From Niabella aurantiaca DSM 17617 (GTDB lineage: Bacteria; Bacteroidota; Bacteroidia; Chitinophagales; Chitinophagaceae): a stretch of 64,000 nt of DNA. Positions 9,058 through 18,121 of the stretch are shown here, piece after piece; position 1 is the stretch's first letter; the number at the start of each line of letters is the position of its first letter. The stretch lies in NCBI RefSeq assembly GCF_000374125.1, contig NZ_KB893644.1, positions 310,001 to 374,000 on the forward strand, in the 5' to 3' direction. The translations under genes and the position numbers were made by a program. The notes below the pieces were generated by a model that worked only from the letters and a program-made list of their open reading frames with translations, had not been told where the DNA came from and ran no database searches.

Positions 9058-10524
9058 ATGAAATCCTTGTTATTACTGATACTGGCGATGCATATTATGG
9101 CTTGTTCAAAAAGCAGCGAACCCGCTCCCGGCAATGAGCCTGAACCCACGGCTCCGGATCCGCCAACACCCCTGAACGAAACCGCCTATGCCTTTCCCGG
9201 TGCAGAGGGTTTTGGGAAATACACAACCGGTGGCCGTGGGGGTACCGTAAGGGAGGTGACCAACCTGAACGATGCCGGAACGGGCAGCCTGCGCGAGGCG
9301 GTTAAAGGGGCAACGGCTAAAATTGTGGTCTTTCGTGTTGCGGGTACCATCCGTCTGTTATCAAAATTGAATATCGGCGCCAATACGACCCTTGCGGGGC
9401 AAACAGCGCCCGGCGATGGCATTTGTCTGGCCGATCGTCCGGTTGTGATCAACGGCGATAATGTGATCCTGCGCTTTCTGCGTTTTCGTATGGGCGACCG
9501 CTATCAGAACAAGGGCAAGATCGACGGCAGTGGCGGCGATGACGCATTGGGCAACCTGGGCAATAAAAACATCATCATCGATCATTGCAGCATCAGCTGG
9601 AGCAGCGATGAAGCATTGACCATCTACAGGGGCGACAGTCTTACATTGCAATGGAATATTATATCGGAACCGCTCAACTATTCCTATCATTTTGAAACCG
9701 GGGATGCGGATTACGAGCAGCATGGTTATGGCGGTATATGGGGATCCAAACACGGCTCTTTTCATCACAATTTAATGGCCCATTGCAGGAACCGCATGCC
9801 GCGGTTTGCCGGGGTGAGTACCTACAACCCCGCAGTAGCCGGCATCGAGCGGGCAGATTTCAGAAATAATGTGATCTATAACTGGGGGATCAACAATGTT
9901 TACGGCGGTGAAGGCGGTTACTACAATATGGTGAACAATTACTTAAAACCAGGGCCCTCCACCACCAGCCGTAAAACACAGATCGTCGCAATCGATTCGT
10001 CCGACCAGTATCCCTACGCACAGTATTACCTCAGTGGAAATTATATAACGAGCTCCGCGGCAAATACGGCGAATAACTGGCTGGGTGTAAGCATGAAAAG
10101 CGGTAAACTGGCAGATACGGTGCGATCCAAAAAAGAAACGCCGTTTACGGTGGAAGCCATAACCACGCACACCGCGGAACAGGCCTATACACTGGTGCTT
10201 CAGAAAGCCGGCTGCATAAAGCCAAACCGGGATGTCCTGGATGCACGTATTGTAGCAGATGTACAAAACGGCACCGGCCGCATCATTGATGTGCAGGGCG
10301 GGTTTCCGCATGGAACAGCGTTTGAACAAACCCTTCAGGCATGGCCGGCTTTAAGAACCGGTACGCCTGCTGCGGATACCGATAAAGATGGCATGCCGGA
10401 CAGCTGGGAGCAGACAAAAGGTCTTGATCCCGGTGATGCTTCCGATGGGAAGAAATATTCCCTGAGCACCGGCTATACCAATGTAGAAGTCTATCTCAAT
10501 GGTCTGGCGGCAGGTTTGTACTAA
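9058..10524 (+). CDS. pectate lyase (PL1-like) lipoprotein
   Basis: This is a second secreted pectate lyase of 488 residues, acting on homogalacturonan. The lipoprotein signal is short and ends HIMACSKSS (cysteine near residue 16), followed by a proline-rich linker. The beta-helix domain starts at AFPGAEGFGKYTTGGRGG. The motif IIIDHCSISWSSDE is near residue 174 and RNRMPRF near 245, corresponding to the conserved DH and arginine positions of PL1 enzymes. The C-terminus repeats the DTDKDGMPDSWE calcium-loop-like motif. It lacks the FN3 domain of its paralogue at 7060, and the two share strong similarity over the lyase core, consistent with tandem duplication. The gap before it holds the esterase remnant. 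Confidence 0.9.
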   Translation: MKSLLLLILAMHIMACSKSSEPAPGNEPEPTAPDPPTPLNETAYAFPGAEGFGKYTTGGRGGTVREVTNLNDAGTGSLREAVKGATAKIVVFRVAGTIRLLSKLNIGANTTLAGQTAPGDGICLADRPVVINGDNVILRFLRFRMGDRYQNKGKIDGSGGDDALGNLGNKNIIIDHCSISWSSDEALTIYRGDSLTLQWNIISEPLNYSYHFETGDADYEQHGYGGIWGSKHGSFHHNLMAHCRNRMPRFAGVSTYNPAVAGIERADFRNNVIYNWGINNVYGGEGGYYNMVNNYLKPGPSTTSRKTQIVAIDSSDQYPYAQYYLSGNYITSSAANTANNWLGVSMKSGKLADTVRSKKETPFTVEAITTHTAEQAYTLVLQKAGCIKPNRDVLDARIVADVQNGTGRIIDVQGGFPHGTAFEQTLQAWPALRTGTPAADTDKDGMPDSWEQTKGLDPGDASDGKKYSLSTGYTNVEVYLNGLAAGLY

Positions 10525-10658
10525 AAAGAATAATTTGCACGGTGCAGGAATTTCGGGCGCAGATCCCGGCGCTCATGCACCGGCGGGACCCGGCCCTGAC
10601 TGGAACGAAGCGTTTTTCAGAGACCGGCATTGTGAAACAGATAAACCGATTTGAAAAG

Positions 10659-11756
10659 ATGGAACAAAAAATGAAAACCCGTTTTATACAGGGACGTCGT
10701 GACCCGGGTGTGTACGGCATTGCGGCCCGGGCAATAAAAAACGTGGGTATATTGCTGCTGTTGATGATCATCATACAGGGCGTGGAAGCGCAAACGGCCA
10801 ATCCGAGGCAGTACCAATATACGTTTACGGTGGCCAAAGATGGCAGCGGCGATTTTAAATACATACAGGATGCGATCGATGCCATGCGGGTATATCCGCT
10901 GGCGCCCATCACCCTGTATATTAAGAATGGGGTCTATAATGAAAAGATCGAGCTGCCGGCCAATAACACCGATGTGAATTTTATAGGAGAAAGCGCAGAC
11001 AGTACCATCATCACCTTCAACGATTATTCCGGAAGAGGAAGGCTAACGACCTTCACTTCCTTTACCGCAAAGATCTCGGGCAACCGTTTTTACGCGCAGA
11101 ACATCACCTTTGCCAATACCGCAGGAAGGGTGGGGCAGGCTGTGGCGCTTTATGTGGATGCGGATAAAGCAGTATTCCGGAATTGCAGGTTCCTGGGAGA
11201 CCAGGATACCATTTTCTCCGCAGGGGAAACCGCCCGCCAGCTGTTTATCGATTGTTATATTGAAGGCACGACAGATTTTATCTTTGGCCCGGCAACCGCT
11301 GTTTTTCAGAATTGCACGATACGGGAAAAATCCGCCTCTTACATTACCGCAGCCAGTACAACACCCGGTAAAAAATTCGGTTTTGTGTTTTTGGACTGTA
11401 AGATCCTGGTGGCAGCCGACGTGGCAAAGGTTTACCTGGGCCGGCCCTGGCGGGCGCATGCAAAAACCGCTTTTCTCCGTTGCGAGCTTCCCCGACAGAT
11501 CGTTGCGGAGGCCTGGAATAACTGGGGAAATAAAGAGAATGAAAAAACCGTCCTGTATGCCGAATATAAAAATACGGGAGACGGCGCTCTGCCTGCGCAG
11601 CGGGCGGCCTGGAGCAAACAGTTAACAGACAAAGAAGCGGTCCTCTATACGCCGGAACACATTTTTTCCGGCGGAAATACCAACCTGCCGGGAGAAAAGG
11701 ACTGGTTCCGGCAAGCGGCCTTAAAACCTTTTACATGGCCGGTAAAAAAACAATAA
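10659..11756 (+). CDS. pectin methylesterase (CE8)
   Basis: The enzyme removes methyl esters from homogalacturonan, which prepares it for the pectate lyases. The CE8 signatures are present: VAKDGSGDFKYIQDAI near the N-terminus, GQAVALYVDADKAVFRNC, LGDQDTIF, GTTDFIFGPATAVFQNC and YLGRPWR. The two aspartates in GDQDT and TDFIFG and the arginine of LGRPW are the expected catalytic residues. The open frame extends upstream to 10542, but the extra segment is arginine- and proline-rich and unlike a signal peptide. ATG 10659 or 10671 gives a basic N-terminus followed by the hydrophobic IKNVGILLLLMIIIQGVEA, a plausible Sec signal, so I use 10659. It lies about 130 bp after the second pectate lyase. 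Confidence 0.93.
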   Translation: MEQKMKTRFIQGRRDPGVYGIAARAIKNVGILLLLMIIIQGVEAQTANPRQYQYTFTVAKDGSGDFKYIQDAIDAMRVYPLAPITLYIKNGVYNEKIELPANNTDVNFIGESADSTIITFNDYSGRGRLTTFTSFTAKISGNRFYAQNITFANTAGRVGQAVALYVDADKAVFRNCRFLGDQDTIFSAGETARQLFIDCYIEGTTDFIFGPATAVFQNCTIREKSASYITAASTTPGKKFGFVFLDCKILVAADVAKVYLGRPWRAHAKTAFLRCELPRQIVAEAWNNWGNKENEKTVLYAEYKNTGDGALPAQRAAWSKQLTDKEAVLYTPEHIFSGGNTNLPGEKDWFRQAALKPFTWPVKKQ

Positions 11757-11784
11757 TTTTTTTTATACCCGTTTTGTTCTGATC

Positions 11785-12747
11785 ATGCGCACACTGTTTT
11801 TGACTCTGATTGCTTTGCTGCTGACAACCTCCGGAGCCTGGGGCCGTCAGCCGGATTTTGTGGTGGCCAAAGACGGCAGCGGCAACTTTAAAACCGTACA
11901 GGAAGCCATCAGCGCCGTGCCCGATTTCCGGAAAAAGGAAACGGTCATCTATATTAAGAAGGGCATTTACAAGGAAAAGCTGATCCTGCCTGCTACCAAA
12001 ATCAATGTGCACTTTATAGGGGAGGATGCCGACAGCGTGGTGCTGACCTATGATGATTATGCGGCCCGGAAGAATATTTTTGGGGAGGAGATCGGCACCA
12101 GTGGCAGCGCCTCCTTTTTTATACACGGCGATGGTTTTACCGCGGAGCAGATCAGTTTTGCAAACAGCGCCGGTCCGGTGGGGCAGGCGGTTGCCGTACG
12201 GGTGGCTGCAGACCGTGTGCGCTTTTTCGGCTGCAAATTCCTGGGGTTTCAGGATACCCTGTACACATGGGCGCAGGGCGGCGCCGGCAGGCAGTACTAT
12301 AAAGATTGCTATATAGAAGGAACGGTGGATTTTATTTTTGGTTCATCCACGGCCGTATTTGAAACCTGCCGCATTTTTGGAAAGGGACCGGGCTATTTGA
12401 CCGCGGCCAGCACACCGGATACGGCCCGCTATGGCTATGTGTTTATTCATTGCCGTATTGAAGGGAATGCGCCGGATGCCACCATTTACCTGGGCCGGCC
12501 CTGGCGTCCTTATGCAAAAACGGTATGGATCGGATGCGAAATGGCTGCTGTTGTAAGACCGGAGGGCTGGCACAATTGGGGAAAGCCCGGAGCCGAGAAA
12601 ACGACTTTTTATGCAGAGTACCGGTCCCGGGGCAAAGGTGCCGCCAAAACAAAACGGGTTGCCTGGGCGCATCCGTTAACCGGGCAGCAGGCCGCTGCCT
12701 ACACCCCTGCCCGGATCTTCAGGGGTTGGGAAGAGTACCGGAAATAA
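11785..12747 (+). CDS. pectin methylesterase (CE8), second copy
   Basis: This is a 320-residue CE8 esterase with a clear signal peptide (LIALLLTTSGAWG). The motifs are VAKDGSGNFKTVQEAI, GQAVAVRVAADRVRFFGC, LGFQDTLYTW, GTVDFIFGSSTAVFETC and YLGRPWRPYAKTVW, with all catalytic positions intact. Only 28 bp separate it from the previous esterase, so it is co-transcribed. The two proteins are clearly paralogous but divergent. This one is shorter because it lacks the C-terminal extension after YTPARIF. The pair may divide work between different methylation patterns, which is an inference. A third family member survives only as a fragment at 8859-9008. Confidence 0.93.
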   Translation: MRTLFLTLIALLLTTSGAWGRQPDFVVAKDGSGNFKTVQEAISAVPDFRKKETVIYIKKGIYKEKLILPATKINVHFIGEDADSVVLTYDDYAARKNIFGEEIGTSGSASFFIHGDGFTAEQISFANSAGPVGQAVAVRVAADRVRFFGCKFLGFQDTLYTWAQGGAGRQYYKDCYIEGTVDFIFGSSTAVFETCRIFGKGPGYLTAASTPDTARYGYVFIHCRIEGNAPDATIYLGRPWRPYAKTVWIGCEMAAVVRPEGWHNWGKPGAEKTTFYAEYRSRGKGAAKTKRVAWAHPLTGQQAAAYTPARIFRGWEEYRK

Positions 12748-12789
12748 AAAGCGTCCGTATTTTTTGTAAAAAGTCTTATAATTGTAAAT

Positions 12790-14418
12790 ATGACAAATAA
12801 AATAATAGTGCTGCTTACCTTTTGCATGGCTGCGGCCTGCGCCGGGGCGCAGCAGAAAACCTATGTGTCAGAAGTATGGCGCCCGGATAATGGCAATGGC
12901 ACGTATACCAACCCGGTCATCAATGCCGATTACTCCGATCCGGATGCCATCCGTGTGGGAGATGATTTCTATATGGTCGCCTCCAGTTTTGATGCGGTCC
13001 CGGGCTTACCCATCCTGCATTCCAGAGACCTGGTGAGCTGGGGCATCGTGGGCCATGCGCTGCTGCGGCAGCCCCCTTATGACGTTTTTTCCAAAACACA
13101 GCATGGCAACGGAGTATGGGCTCCATCCATCCGTTATCATAATAACGCGTTCTATATTTATTATCCCGATCCTGATTTTGGGATCTATATGGTAAAGGCG
13201 CAGACCATCACCGGCCCCTGGAGCGACCCGGTGCTGGTGGAAGCCGGCAGCGGGCTTATTGATCCCTGCCCGCTTTGGGATGCGGACGGGAAAGCGTACC
13301 TCGTACATGCCTATGCCGGCAGCCGGGCAGGCATAAAAAGCATCCTGGTGGTAAAGGAAATGAACAGCGATGGCACCCGAACCACAACGGCCGGGCGGAT
13401 CGTTTTTGACGGGCATGACCAGGATCCGACGCTGGAAGGTCCCAAGTTCTATAAACGGAACGGCTATTATTACATTTTTGCGCCGGCAGGGGGCGTTGCT
13501 ACCGGCTGGCAGCTGGTGCTGCGCAGCAAGAACGTCTACGGCCCCTACGAACGACGTGTGGTGATGGCGCAGGGCCGGTCACCGGTGAATGGTCCGCACC
13601 AGGGTGCCTGGATAGACACAAAGAACGGCGAAGACTGGTTCCTGCACTTCCAGGATAAGGGGGCTATCGGCCGGGTGGTGCACCTGCAACCTATGAAGTG
13701 GCAGAACGACTGGCCGGTGATCGGCACAGACGAAGATCATGACGGCACAGGAACCCCGGTGCTGACCGCCAGGAAGCCGGATATTGCAAATGGCGGGCCG
13801 GTACAAACACCCGTTGAAACAGATGAGTTCAACACTCCGGATCTTGGACTGCAATGGCAATGGCAGGCCAATCCCGAAGCAAGCTGGAGCTTTATGCATC
13901 CGGCAAAAGGGGTGCTTCGGCTGTTTGCCCAGCCATTGTCTCCGGATGTAAAGAGTCTGTGGCAGGTTCCCAATGTCCTGTTGCAGAAATTCCCGGGGGA
14001 TGCTTTTACGGCCACAACCAAAATACGTTTTTCTCCCAATGAAAAGGTTGTCGGGGAAAAGGCCGGGCTGACCACAATGGCTCTGGATTATGCCAGCATC
14101 GCTATTAAGAAAAAAAAGGAGGGGCTGTACCTGGTGGTATCGGCCTGCAGGGAAGCAGACAAAGGAAATGCAGAAACAGAAACAGAGATCGCCCGTCTGA
14201 ACAGCGGGGAGGTCTATCTGCGCATGCAGTATCATACAGATGGAACCTACCGGTTCAGCTACAGCCCGGATGGGAAGGACTTCAAACCCGCAGGAAACAG
14301 CATGAAGGCGGTTCCGGGAAAATGGATCGGGATCAAGATGGGATTGTTCATTACCAGCCCGGTTAAGACAAACGACGCCGGCTTTGCAGATGTAGACTGG
14401 TTCCGGATTACACGGTAA
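12790..14418 (+). CDS. GH43-family glycoside hydrolase, secreted
   Basis: The protein has 542 residues with a signal peptide ending AACAGAQQ. The five-bladed beta-propeller of GH43 begins at NPVINADYSDPDAIRVGDDF, with the catalytic base aspartate near residue 50. The pKa-modulating aspartate lies in GLIDPCPLWD and the general acid glutamate in TLEGPKFYKRNGYYYIF. A C-terminal beta-sandwich from about residue 345 (DEFNTPDLGLQWQW onward) matches the accessory domain common in beta-xylosidase/arabinofuranosidase-type GH43. In a pectin locus it would trim arabinose or xylose side chains, but the exact substrate cannot be told from sequence. It lies 42 bp after the esterase in the same operon. Confidence 0.92.
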   Translation: MTNKIIVLLTFCMAAACAGAQQKTYVSEVWRPDNGNGTYTNPVINADYSDPDAIRVGDDFYMVASSFDAVPGLPILHSRDLVSWGIVGHALLRQPPYDVFSKTQHGNGVWAPSIRYHNNAFYIYYPDPDFGIYMVKAQTITGPWSDPVLVEAGSGLIDPCPLWDADGKAYLVHAYAGSRAGIKSILVVKEMNSDGTRTTTAGRIVFDGHDQDPTLEGPKFYKRNGYYYIFAPAGGVATGWQLVLRSKNVYGPYERRVVMAQGRSPVNGPHQGAWIDTKNGEDWFLHFQDKGAIGRVVHLQPMKWQNDWPVIGTDEDHDGTGTPVLTARKPDIANGGPVQTPVETDEFNTPDLGLQWQWQANPEASWSFMHPAKGVLRLFAQPLSPDVKSLWQVPNVLLQKFPGDAFTATTKIRFSPNEKVVGEKAGLTTMALDYASIAIKKKKEGLYLVVSACREADKGNAETETEIARLNSGEVYLRMQYHTDGTYRFSYSPDGKDFKPAGNSMKAVPGKWIGIKMGLFITSPVKTNDAGFADVDWFRITR

Positions 14419-14532
14419 GATCATGATAACGTTTGCGTAAATAAAAAGCCGGAAAGCCTTTTACGCGCCATGAATTCGGCTTAACTTGGCGCCCGGCGTA
14501 GCTTGTATTCAATTGAAAAATAGGTTTGCCCG

Positions 14533-16173
14533 ATGTTAAAAAACAGTTTATATTTCTTTTTTGTATTGCTGGGAATGCAACTGAACGCCCAGTCGGAGTG
14601 GAAATTACCCAAGGTACAGGAACCACAGTTTGGTAAGGCCGTTTACCGGATCACCAGTTATGGAGCGGTTCCGGATGGTTATGTGCTCAATACCAAAAGT
14701 ATTCAGGCGGCCATTGATGCCTGCGCCCAAAACGGGGGAGGAATGGTGCAGGTACCTGCGGGCCTTTGGCTTACAGGGCCCATCGTGCTGAAATCGAACG
14801 TCAACCTGAACCTGGCAAAAGGAGCCACCCTGCTCTTTACAAAAGACAAATCGCAGTATCCGCTGGTAAAGGCCAATTGGGAAGGATTTCCTCAAATGCG
14901 CAACCAGTCGCCCATATCTGCGGAGCATGCGTCCAACATTGCCATCACCGGTAAAGGCATCATTGACGGTAACGGCGATGCCTGGCGTGCCGTAAAAAAA
15001 GATAAATTAACAGAATCCCAATGGAAAAAGCTGGTAGCATCCGGTGGGGTACTGAAGGATGGCCGCATCTGGATGCCTTCCGAAAGTTATGCCCGCGGAG
15101 ATGCCTTAAAGGATCCGGGACGCATTGCTGCAGGCAAGACCACTGCATTTTATGAATCGGTAAAAGATTTCTTCCGGCCCAACCTGCTGGTGCTTACTTC
15201 CTGCGACCGGGTTTTGCTGGAGGGAGTAACTTTTCAGAACTCGCCGGCCTGGTGCCTGCATCCGCTGATGAGCACAAACATCACATTACGGAATGTGTTT
15301 GTAAAAAATCCGTGGTATGCGCAAAACGGAGATGGTATTGACCTGGAAAGTTGCAGCAATGTGCTGATAGAAAACAGCGTGTTTGATGTGGGAGATGACG
15401 CGCTTTGTATGAAGAGCGGCCGCGATGCCGACGGGCGGCAGCGCGCCATGCCTACAAAGAATGTAGTGATCCGGGGCTGTACGGTCTACGCTTCCCACGG
15501 CGGTTTTGTAGTGGGCAGCGAAATGAGCGGCGGGGTCAACAATGTGTATGTCAGCAATTGTACATTTATCGGCTCCGATATCGGCCTGCGTTTCAAGACC
15601 ACAAGAGGCCGTGGTGGCATCGTGGAGAATATTTTTATTAAAGATATTTACATGAAAGACATACCGGGAGATGCCATTTTGTTTGATATGTATTATATGG
15701 CCAAAGACCCGGTGCCGCTGGAAGGCGAAAAAAGGACCCTCCCGAAAGTAGAGCGGCTGCCGGTGGATGAGACCACGCCCCAGTTCCGGAATATTGAGAT
15801 CAGCAATGTGTATGTGCACGGGGCACAAAAGGCCGTTTTTGTCAGAGGGTTGCCCGAAATGCCGGTGCGCAATATCCGTATCAGCAATGCCGTGTTCCAG
15901 GCAAAAAAGGGGATCGATATCCAGGAAGCTGCCGGCATCCGGTTTAAAAATGTAAAAGTATATACGGCCGGTACCGGTCCTGTAGTAGATCTGATCAATG
16001 CGCGGGATCTTCAGTTTGACCGGCTCGACTACAATATAAACACAGAGCTTTTATTGCGGGTGAGCGGAAAAAATAACCGCTCGCTTCAGTTCAGCAATAC
16101 CAATTATGACAAAGCTGCAAAAAAGATCGAAGCCACGCTTGGGGCAACAGATGCAGCGGTGTCTTTTAAATAA
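14533..16173 (+). CDS. polygalacturonase-like GH28 hydrolase, secreted
   Basis: GH28 enzymes hydrolyse galacturonic acid linkages in homogalacturonan or rhamnogalacturonan. The signal peptide ends LGMQLNAQS. The N-terminal segment SYGAVPDGYVLNTKSIQAAI is typical of bacterial exo-type members. The catalytic aspartates are in NGDGIDLES (about residue 265) and VGDDALCMKSG (about 285). The conserved histidine is in SHGGFVVGSEMSGG (about 321) and the R-x-K motif in GLRFKTTRGRGG (about 352). All are intact over 546 residues. The SEMSGG variant resembles exo-polygalacturonases, so it probably frees monomers or unsaturated units from oligomers. The following GH105 gene begins 4 bp after its stop codon. 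Confidence 0.93.
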   Translation: MLKNSLYFFFVLLGMQLNAQSEWKLPKVQEPQFGKAVYRITSYGAVPDGYVLNTKSIQAAIDACAQNGGGMVQVPAGLWLTGPIVLKSNVNLNLAKGATLLFTKDKSQYPLVKANWEGFPQMRNQSPISAEHASNIAITGKGIIDGNGDAWRAVKKDKLTESQWKKLVASGGVLKDGRIWMPSESYARGDALKDPGRIAAGKTTAFYESVKDFFRPNLLVLTSCDRVLLEGVTFQNSPAWCLHPLMSTNITLRNVFVKNPWYAQNGDGIDLESCSNVLIENSVFDVGDDALCMKSGRDADGRQRAMPTKNVVIRGCTVYASHGGFVVGSEMSGGVNNVYVSNCTFIGSDIGLRFKTTRGRGGIVENIFIKDIYMKDIPGDAILFDMYYMAKDPVPLEGEKRTLPKVERLPVDETTPQFRNIEISNVYVHGAQKAVFVRGLPEMPVRNIRISNAVFQAKKGIDIQEAAGIRFKNVKVYTAGTGPVVDLINARDLQFDRLDYNINTELLLRVSGKNNRSLQFSNTNYDKAAKKIEATLGATDAAVSFK

Positions 16174-16177
16174 ATTT

Positions 16178-18112
16178 ATGAAACCGGTTTTGAAAAATAT
16201 GCAAAGGTTCTTCCTGGTGCTCGTCACCATCTTTTCGTTGTGGCTCCCTGCCGGAGCGCAGTCATATGCTCAGAAAATGGCGTCTGCGGTCATGCATCTG
16301 TGGCCCGATTCGTTCTCTGTAACGCCCGGCCGGCCCGCCCGCTGGAGTTATGACCAGGGGGTGATCCTGAAAGGGATTGAGGGGATCTGGCTGACCACCG
16401 GTGATCCCAAATGGTTCCGCTACATACAACACAGTATGGACTATTATGTGCGGGAAGACGGCAGCATCAAAGATTATGATCCGGATACCTATAACATCGA
16501 TCATGTGAATAACGGAAAAGTATTATTGACACTTTTCAGGGTAACCGGGAAAGAAAAGTATAAAAAAGCGGTAGTTAAGTTAAGAGAACAATTGAATACC
16601 CATCCTCGTACGCACGAGGGTGGGTTTTGGCATAAAAAAGTGTACCCATGGCAGATGTGGCTGGATGGTTTGTACATGGGCCAGCCTTTTTATGCCGAGT
16701 ATGCGCAGGTGTTTGGAGAGGACTCCGTATTTAATGATGTGACCCGCCAGTTTGTGTTGATGGAGAAAAATGCCCGTGATCCCCGGACAGGATTGTTATT
16801 TCATGGCTACGACGAATCGAGGAGCCAGCAATGGGCAGATAAAAAAACAGGCCGTTCCCCGCATTTCTGGGGCCGGGCACTGGGATGGTATGGAATGGCG
16901 CTTGTAGATGCGCTGGACTATTTTCCCGACGGTCATCCGGGCAAAAAACAGCTGGTCGCGATCCTGAACCGGCTGGCCGCAGCGGTAGTAAAGGTACAGG
17001 ATGGTGCAACCGGCATGTGGTATGATGTTGTGGATCTTCCGGAGCGCAGGCCCAACTATACTGAATCTTCCTCAACAGCCATGCTGGCTTATACCCTGGC
17101 AAAGGGCGCCCGCAAAGGATATATAGCCGCCTCCTACCGGGCAAATGCAAAAAGAGCATTTGACGGGCTGGTAAAATACAAGCTGTCCCAGACAAATGGA
17201 ATGCTGAACCTGGAGGGAACCGTATCGGTATCCGGGCTGGGGGGCAAACCATACAGGGACGGAAGCTTTGAATACTATATGCGGGAAAAGGTGGTGCAGA
17301 ACGATCCCAAAGGCATGGGCGCATTCATACTGGCGGCAAATGAAATAGAAATGATGCCCGGCCTGGCAACCGGAAGCGGAAAGACGGTGCTGCTGGATCA
17401 ATATTTTAACAACGAATGGCGAAAAGGTGCAGGAGGGCAGCAGGAACGCTGGCATTATACCTGGAACGATCGCTCCAATGGGGGATACGCATTTTTAGGC
17501 AGTTTGTTTGAGCAGCACGGCGCACGGTTGCGATCACTTGCAGAGGCGCCGGCAGCCGCCAATCTAAAGGATGCGGCGGTTTATATCATTGTAGATCCGG
17601 ATACGGAAAAAGAAACAGCGGATCCGCATTACATGAACGGGCAGTACGCAACACAGATCGCGGACTGGGTAAAAAAGGGCGGGGTGCTGGTACTGATGGC
17701 AAACGATGCCGGCAACAGCGATATTCAGCATCTGAATATACTGGCCGGGCGCTTCGGCATCCGGTTTAATGAAGACAATTTACTCATGGTAAAAAATAAT
17801 GATTACGAGATGGGACGGGTAAATATACCTACGGGTAATATAATTTTTAAAAATGCCAAAAATGTTTATCTAAAAGAAATAAGTTCTTTGAACCTTTACA
17901 AAAATGCTTCGTCGGTGTTAAAATCAAACGATGTAACTGTAATGGCGGTGGCCCGGTATGGGAAAGGTACTATTTTCGTCCTGGGAGACCCCTGGATCTA
18001 CAATGAGTATGTGGACGGCCGGAAATTGCCGTTGCAGTATGAAAATTTTAAAGCGGCGAAGGACTGGGTGCATTGGCTGTTAAGCACATCCATTAAAAAT
18101 CAGAAAAAATAA
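16178..18112 (+). CDS. GH105 unsaturated uronyl hydrolase with C-terminal DUF4350-like domain
   Basis: The N-terminal part (about residues 40-450) is a GH105 (alpha/alpha)6 barrel that hydrolyses unsaturated galacturonyl ends left by pectate lyases. Motifs include HVNNGKVLLTLFRVTG, VYPWQMWLDGLYMGQPFYAE with the catalytic aspartate, and SPHFWGRALGWYGMAL. A distinct C-terminal region (about 465-640) has an alternating beta/alpha pattern with YIIVDPDTEKE, GGVLVLMANDAGN and GKGTIFVLGDPWIYNEY. It resembles the DUF4350/glutamine-amidotransferase-like fold. The frame is open from 16106, overlapping the GH28 gene. ATG 16178, or 16199 seven codons later, gives a good signal peptide (LVTIFSLWLPAGAQ), so I start at 16178. 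The role of the extra domain is unknown. Confidence 0.9.
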   Translation: MKPVLKNMQRFFLVLVTIFSLWLPAGAQSYAQKMASAVMHLWPDSFSVTPGRPARWSYDQGVILKGIEGIWLTTGDPKWFRYIQHSMDYYVREDGSIKDYDPDTYNIDHVNNGKVLLTLFRVTGKEKYKKAVVKLREQLNTHPRTHEGGFWHKKVYPWQMWLDGLYMGQPFYAEYAQVFGEDSVFNDVTRQFVLMEKNARDPRTGLLFHGYDESRSQQWADKKTGRSPHFWGRALGWYGMALVDALDYFPDGHPGKKQLVAILNRLAAAVVKVQDGATGMWYDVVDLPERRPNYTESSSTAMLAYTLAKGARKGYIAASYRANAKRAFDGLVKYKLSQTNGMLNLEGTVSVSGLGGKPYRDGSFEYYMREKVVQNDPKGMGAFILAANEIEMMPGLATGSGKTVLLDQYFNNEWRKGAGGQQERWHYTWNDRSNGGYAFLGSLFEQHGARLRSLAEAPAAANLKDAAVYIIVDPDTEKETADPHYMNGQYATQIADWVKKGGVLVLMANDAGNSDIQHLNILAGRFGIRFNEDNLLMVKNNDYEMGRVNIPTGNIIFKNAKNVYLKEISSLNLYKNASSVLKSNDVTVMAVARYGKGTIFVLGDPWIYNEYVDGRKLPLQYENFKAAKDWVHWLLSTSIKNQKK

Positions 18113-18121
18113 GAACGAAAG

